Origin: Pseudomonas baetica
GTDB lineage: Bacteria; Pseudomonadota; Gammaproteobacteria; Pseudomonadales; Pseudomonadaceae
Direction: 5' to 3'
Length of the DNA: 64,000 nt
Assembly: GCF_002813455.1 (NCBI RefSeq)
Contig: NZ_PHHE01000001.1
Span: 2,728,001-2,792,000 of the forward strand
Below are positions 60,332 through 64,000 of the stretch, piece after piece. Made by a program: the position numbers and the translations under genes. The notes under the pieces were generated by a model. That model searched no databases. It was not told the origin of the DNA and saw only the letters and a program-made list of their open reading frames with translations. Numbering within the stretch: position 1 is the first letter of the stretch; each line of letters opens with the position of its first letter.

Positions 60332-62238
60332 CAAGCCAGCACCTCGGCGAGGTTGCCTTTGGATTCGAGCCAGGTCTTGCGGTCACCGGCGCGTTTCTTC
60401 GCCAGCAACATGTCCATCATTTCCGAGGTCTCGGCAAAATCTTCGCCCAGCGTCAGTTGCACCAGACGCCGGGTGTTCGGGTCCATGGTGGTTTCACGCA
60501 GCTGCGGCGGGTTCATTTCACCCAGACCTTTGAATCGGGTGACCTGCGGCTTGCCGCGTTTCTTCTCGGCCACCAGACGATCGAGAATGCCATCGCGCTC
60601 GGCTTCGTCGAGGGCGTAGTAAATCTCTTTGCCCAAGTCGATGCGGTACAGCGGCGGCATCGCGACGTAGACGTGACCGGCATCCACCAGCGGGCGGAAA
60701 TGCTGGACGAACAAGGCGCAGAGCAATGTCGCGATGTGCAGCCCGTCGGAGTCGGCGTCGGCGAGGATGCAGATCTTGCCGTAGCGCAGTTGGCTCATGT
60801 CCGCCGCGCCCGGATCGACACCGATGGCCACGGCAATGTTGTGCACTTCCTGGCTGGCCAACACTTCGCTGCCGTCGACTTCCCAGGTGTTGAGGATCTT
60901 GCCGCGCAACGGCAGGATCGCCTGGAATTCCTTGTCCCGCGCTTGTTTGGCGGAACCGCCGGCGGAATCACCTTCGACCAGAAACAGTTCGGAACGCATC
61001 GGGTCCTGCCCGGCGCAGTCGGCCAGTTTGCCCGGCAGTGCCGGCCCCTGGGTGACGCGTTTGCGCTCGACTTTCTTGCTCGCCTTGAGGCGACGGCCGG
61101 CGTTATTGATCGCCAGCTCCGCCAGCGCCAGACCGGTTTCCGGGTTGGCATTGAGCCACAGGCTGAACGCATCCTTGACTACGCCGGAAACGAATGCCGC
61201 CGCTTCACGGGACGACAGACGCTCTTTGGTCTGGCCGGAGAATTGCGGCTCCTGCATTTTCATCGACAGGACGAAGGCGATACGTTCCCAGACGTCTTCC
61301 GGCGCCAGCTTCACGCCGCGTGGCAGCAGGCTGCGGAATTCGCAGAACTCGCGCATGGCGTCGAGCAAGCCCTGACGCAAGCCGTTGACGTGGGTACCGC
61401 CCTGGGCCGTCGGGATGAGGTTGACGTAGCTTTCCTGCACCGCGTCGCCACCTTCCGGCAGCCACAGCAGCGCCCAGTCGACCGCTTCTTTGTTACCGGC
61501 GAAAGCACCGCAAAACGGCTCGTCCGGCAGGCGCTCGAATTCGCTGACCGCGTCGACCAGATAAGAGCGCAGGCCGTCTTCGTAATGCCATTCGACTTTC
61601 TCGCCGGTGCCTTTGTCTTCGAAACTGACCAGCAGCCCCGGGCACAGCACAGCCTTGGCCTTGAGCACGTGCTTGAGGCGACTGATGGAGAATTTTGGCG
61701 AATCGAAATACTTCGGATCCGGCGCGAAATACACGCTGGTGCCGGTGTTGCGCTTGCCGACCGTGCCGACGATTTCCAGCTCAGAGGCTTTAAAGCCGTC
61801 GTTGAAGGTCATCTGGTATTCGTTGCCGTCACGCTTTACACGCACCCGGACTTCGGTCGACAAGGCGTTGACCACAGAAATACCCACCCCGTGCAGACCG
61901 CCGGAGAACTGGTAGTTCTTGTTGGAAAACTTGCCGCCCGCATGGAGCTTGGTGAGGATCAGCTCGACGCCTGAAACACCCTCTTCCGGGTGGATGTCGA
62001 CCGGCATGCCACGGCCGTCATCGCTGACTTCCAGGGAATGGTCGGCGTGCAGGATGACCTGCACCGATTTGGCGTGGCCAGCCAAGGCTTCGTCGACACT
62101 GTTGTCGATGACTTCCTGGGCCAGGTGGTTCGGCCGACTGGTGTCGGTGTACATGCCGGGGCGTTTGCGCACCGGGTCGAGGCCCGAGAGGACTTCGATG
62201 GCGTCGGCGTTATAAGAGCTAGCGCTGGGAGTGGCCAT
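60331..62238 (-). CDS. parE: DNA topoisomerase IV subunit B
   Basis: 635 residues. GHKL ATPase motifs (EVIDNSVDEALAGH, DDGRGMPVD, GLHGVGISVVNALS), transducer domain, and TOPRIM with LVEGDSAGGSAKQARD and the DADSDG metal motif. First of the parE-esterase-protease-parC run, all closely spaced. Confidence 0.97.
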   Translation of the reverse strand: MATPSASSYNADAIEVLSGLDPVRKRPGMYTDTSRPNHLAQEVIDNSVDEALAGHAKSVQVILHADHSLEVSDDGRGMPVDIHPEEGVSGVELILTKLHAGGKFSNKNYQFSGGLHGVGISVVNALSTEVRVRVKRDGNEYQMTFNDGFKASELEIVGTVGKRNTGTSVYFAPDPKYFDSPKFSISRLKHVLKAKAVLCPGLLVSFEDKGTGEKVEWHYEDGLRSYLVDAVSEFERLPDEPFCGAFAGNKEAVDWALLWLPEGGDAVQESYVNLIPTAQGGTHVNGLRQGLLDAMREFCEFRSLLPRGVKLAPEDVWERIAFVLSMKMQEPQFSGQTKERLSSREAAAFVSGVVKDAFSLWLNANPETGLALAELAINNAGRRLKASKKVERKRVTQGPALPGKLADCAGQDPMRSELFLVEGDSAGGSAKQARDKEFQAILPLRGKILNTWEVDGSEVLASQEVHNIAVAIGVDPGAADMSQLRYGKICILADADSDGLHIATLLCALFVQHFRPLVDAGHVYVAMPPLYRIDLGKEIYYALDEAERDGILDRLVAEKKRGKPQVTRFKGLGEMNPPQLRETTMDPNTRRLVQLTLGEDFAETSEMMDMLLAKKRAGDRKTWLESKGNLAEVLA

Positions 62239-62279
62239 AGGGTCTCGTCGTCAGTCATTCATGAAATAGGGGCAAGACT

Positions 62280-62888
62280 TCACAGTGCGGTGAAATCGAT
62301 TGCCTGATACACATCGGCGCCAATGCCGGCAAAACTCAACAACGCCGGCAATTGCCCGGTAAAACCTTGAAAACTGTGGTCGCCGCCGGCCTGAATGCGC
62401 AAGGCACAGGCCCGGTAATACTGCTGGGCGAGGCGATAGTCCAGTGTTTCATCGCCGGTCTGCAACCAGACCTGATAACGCTGCGCGTCCTGGGGCGCCG
62501 GCACTTCCAGCTCGGCCAAGGCCGTTACGTGGTCGTGGGTCAATTCCCAGGTTTCATCGGTGTACAGGTTTTTCTGCGTGCCCAGATAACCGTCGAACAT
62601 CCGATGCGGACTGACGGCCGGGTTGACCAGCAGGGCTTTCAGGCCATGGCGGTCGGCCAGGTGAGTCGCATAGTAGCCGCCGAGTGAGCTTCCCACCAGC
62701 AGCGGTCGGCCCAGCTCGGCAATCGCCTGCTCCAACTGACCGATGGCTTCACGCGGACGATGATGCAGGGCCGGGACACGCAATTGATCGCTCAAGCCCA
62801 GCCGCTCCATCACCGCGACCAGCTGACAGGCCTTTTTCGAGGCCGGGGCGCTGTTGAAACCGTGGATATAGAGGATCGAACCGGACAT
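62280..62888 (-). CDS. yqiA: YqiA-type alpha/beta-hydrolase esterase
   Basis: 202 residues. ILYIHGFNSAP opens the fold; the nucleophile Ser is in VGSSLGGYYAT; a late GGDHSFQGF gives the His. GGGAGC precedes the ATG. It lies between cpdA and parE, as in E. coli and Pseudomonas. Natural substrate unknown. Confidence 0.9.
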   Translation of the reverse strand: MSGSILYIHGFNSAPASKKACQLVAVMERLGLSDQLRVPALHHRPREAIGQLEQAIAELGRPLLVGSSLGGYYATHLADRHGLKALLVNPAVSPHRMFDGYLGTQKNLYTDETWELTHDHVTALAELEVPAPQDAQRYQVWLQTGDETLDYRLAQQYYRACALRIQAGGDHSFQGFTGQLPALLSFAGIGADVYQAIDFTAL

Positions 62889-62966
62889 TTGAGCTCCCTG
62901 GGTGTCGGCGAAAGATAGCGGAGTTTACAGGGAGTCAGGGAGATCGTGGGTGTTTGTAAGGACGCC

Positions 62967-63031
62967 TTCGCGAGCAAGCCCGCTCCCACTTTGGAATGCG
63001 TCCCCCTGTGGGAGCGGGCTTGCTCGCGAAG
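62967..63031. repeat. REPIN 10
   Basis: Arms 62967-62989 (GCGAGCAAGCCCGCTCCCAC) and 63008-63031, inward; spacer TTTGGAATGCGTCCCC. Confidence 0.9.
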
Positions 63032-63045
63032 AGGCCCGATGGGGC

Positions 63046-63861
63046 TCAGTAACCGTCAGAACCGTAATCAACGGTAAAAGCAAAACCGGTAACCCGCTCC
63101 ACGCCAGTTTCCAACCGCCCATCCGGCAACAGCCGCAACCAGCGATACCCGGGCGCCTGTTCGCCGACCTTGAAGTCTTCACTGTCTGGCTCGAACTGAA
63201 TGCAGGTCGACGGCGATGCCATCAACCGCACGCCATTGCGTTCGCGATCAATCTCCTGATGCACATGGCCCCACAACACCGCGCGAGCCTGTGGAAAACG
63301 ATCCAGCACTTCGAAAAACGCTTCTGGATTGCGCAGGCCGATCGGCGCCATCCACCCGCACCCGATCGGCACCGGATGATGGTGAAAGCACACCAGATGA
63401 TGACGCTCCGGTGCTTCGCTCAGCGAACGCGCCAGCAGTTGCAGTTGATCGTCCTGCAAATACCCCGGCACCGAACCCGGCACCGCCGAGTCGAGCAAGG
63501 TCACGCGCCAATTGCCGATATCGACCACTGACTCCAGCAGCGCACTCTGCACCGCCGCTTGCGCCATGATCTGCGGTTCGTCGTGATTGCCGGGAATCCA
63601 GCGCGCCGGTGCATCGATCTGCGCGGTCATTTGGCGAAACAGCTGATAAGACTCAAGAGTGCCGTCTTGGGAAATATCGCCGGTAGCCAGAATCAGATCG
63701 ATCCTCGGTTGTTGCTCCTGCACCCGCTCGATGACTTTTTGCAGGCTCTGGCGGGTGTTCATGCCCAGCAGTGTGCCGTCCGCCTCGGCGAACAAATGGC
63801 TGTCGGACAACTGCACCAGCAATGCCGGATCGGCGGTGGTCAACGTGGATACGCTCGGCAA
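63046..63861 (-). CDS. cpdA: 3',5'-cyclic-AMP phosphodiesterase
   Basis: 271 residues from TTG 63861, which has GGGAG eight bases ahead; the longer frame from 63906 has no ribosome site. Metallophosphoesterase motifs in order: LSDSHLF, ATGDISQDG, PGNHDEP, CFHHHPVP, LWGHVHQE. Hydrolyses cAMP and so tunes Vfr/CRP signalling. Confidence 0.94.
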   Translation of the reverse strand: MPSVSTLTTADPALLVQLSDSHLFAEADGTLLGMNTRQSLQKVIERVQEQQPRIDLILATGDISQDGTLESYQLFRQMTAQIDAPARWIPGNHDEPQIMAQAAVQSALLESVVDIGNWRVTLLDSAVPGSVPGYLQDDQLQLLARSLSEAPERHHLVCFHHHPVPIGCGWMAPIGLRNPEAFFEVLDRFPQARAVLWGHVHQEIDRERNGVRLMASPSTCIQFEPDSEDFKVGEQAPGYRWLRLLPDGRLETGVERVTGFAFTVDYGSDGY

Positions 63862-63960
63862 GGCGTTCTCCCAAGGCAAAAGCACGGAATCGTTCAAGTG
63901 CCGCAATTATGCTGGGGGATCACTGAAAGGGGAAACCTGCGAACCGGACGCAGTTCACAA

Positions 63961-64000
63961 CTAGCGTACGACTTCGTACTCGTGCCCCAGCGCCAGACAA
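63961..64000 (-). CDS. 3' tip of a DUF1249-like gene (start outside window)
   Basis: Only the last 12 codons and the stop are seen: they read CLALGHEYEVVR. By position after cpdA and by this ending it fits the DUF1249 protein (PA4970-like). Too short for certainty. Confidence 0.55.
   Translation of the reverse strand, partial: CLALGHEYEVVR

Overview
The window is a core chromosomal segment of a fluorescent Pseudomonas, most likely of the P. fluorescens group. Three things point there. The gene order, from memory, follows P. aeruginosa PAO1 from about PA4920 to PA4970 (nadE, azu, rpsF-rpsR-rplI, dnaB, rlmB-rnr, tRNA-Leu, purA-hisZ, hflC-hflK-hflX-hfq-miaA-mutL-amiB-tsaE-nnrD, queG, orn, rsgA, motA-motB, rhdA, psd, serB, parC, parE, cpdA). 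The DNA is GC-rich. The intergenic gaps carry ten paired REP sequences (REPINs) of the kind common in this group. Most core genes are on the minus strand and many overlap by 1 or 4 nt.

Layout. 1-2110: 3' end of nadE, azurin with an ANR-like site, a LOG-family nucleotidase and a small charged protein. 2320-9063: a three-gene operon (DUF2126/transglutaminase, circularly permuted ATP-grasp fused to alpha-E, and a second transglutaminase-like protein), a predicted but poorly understood peptide-ligation/modification system. 9432-19234: YgiQ radical SAM protein, dnaB, the rplI/rpsR/rpsF ribosomal operon, rlmB and rnr. 19390-22576: two identical tRNA-Leu(CAG) genes with near-identical promoters, then a Fur-box-preceded ferric iron ABC transporter (binding protein and permease, no ATPase here). 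22667-41288: chemoreceptor, purA, hisZ, hflC/hflK, then hflX-hfq-miaA-mutL-amiB-tsaE-nnrD, then queG, a TRIC-like channel, orn and rsgA.

41289-44570 is the accessory island, wedged between rsgA and motB, which I recall as adjacent in PAO1. It holds a coupled array: a 47-codon in-frame deletion relic of a DUF1863/ThsB-type TIR-like gene, a caspase-like peptidase gene split by an IS4-family element, and a TIR-domain gene. The IS is 1420 bp, with 18-bp terminal inverted repeats and an 11-bp target duplication, so its boundaries are exact and the ancestral caspase can be rebuilt as a 319-codon frame overlapping the TIR start by 1 nt. The pairing resembles caspase-containing (type IV) Thoeris anti-phage systems; here it appears decayed, with an unusual extra TIR-like gene in front.

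44578-64000: motB/motA, an HDOD protein, rhodanese, psd, a two-repeat OAA-family high-mannose lectin, a PA4958-like protein, serB, a HAMP membrane protein with what looks like a degenerate nucleotide-cyclase domain, a PqiC-like lipoprotein, parC, a retropepsin-like protease, an esterase-like secreted protein, parE, yqiA, cpdA and the 3' tip of a DUF1249-like gene.
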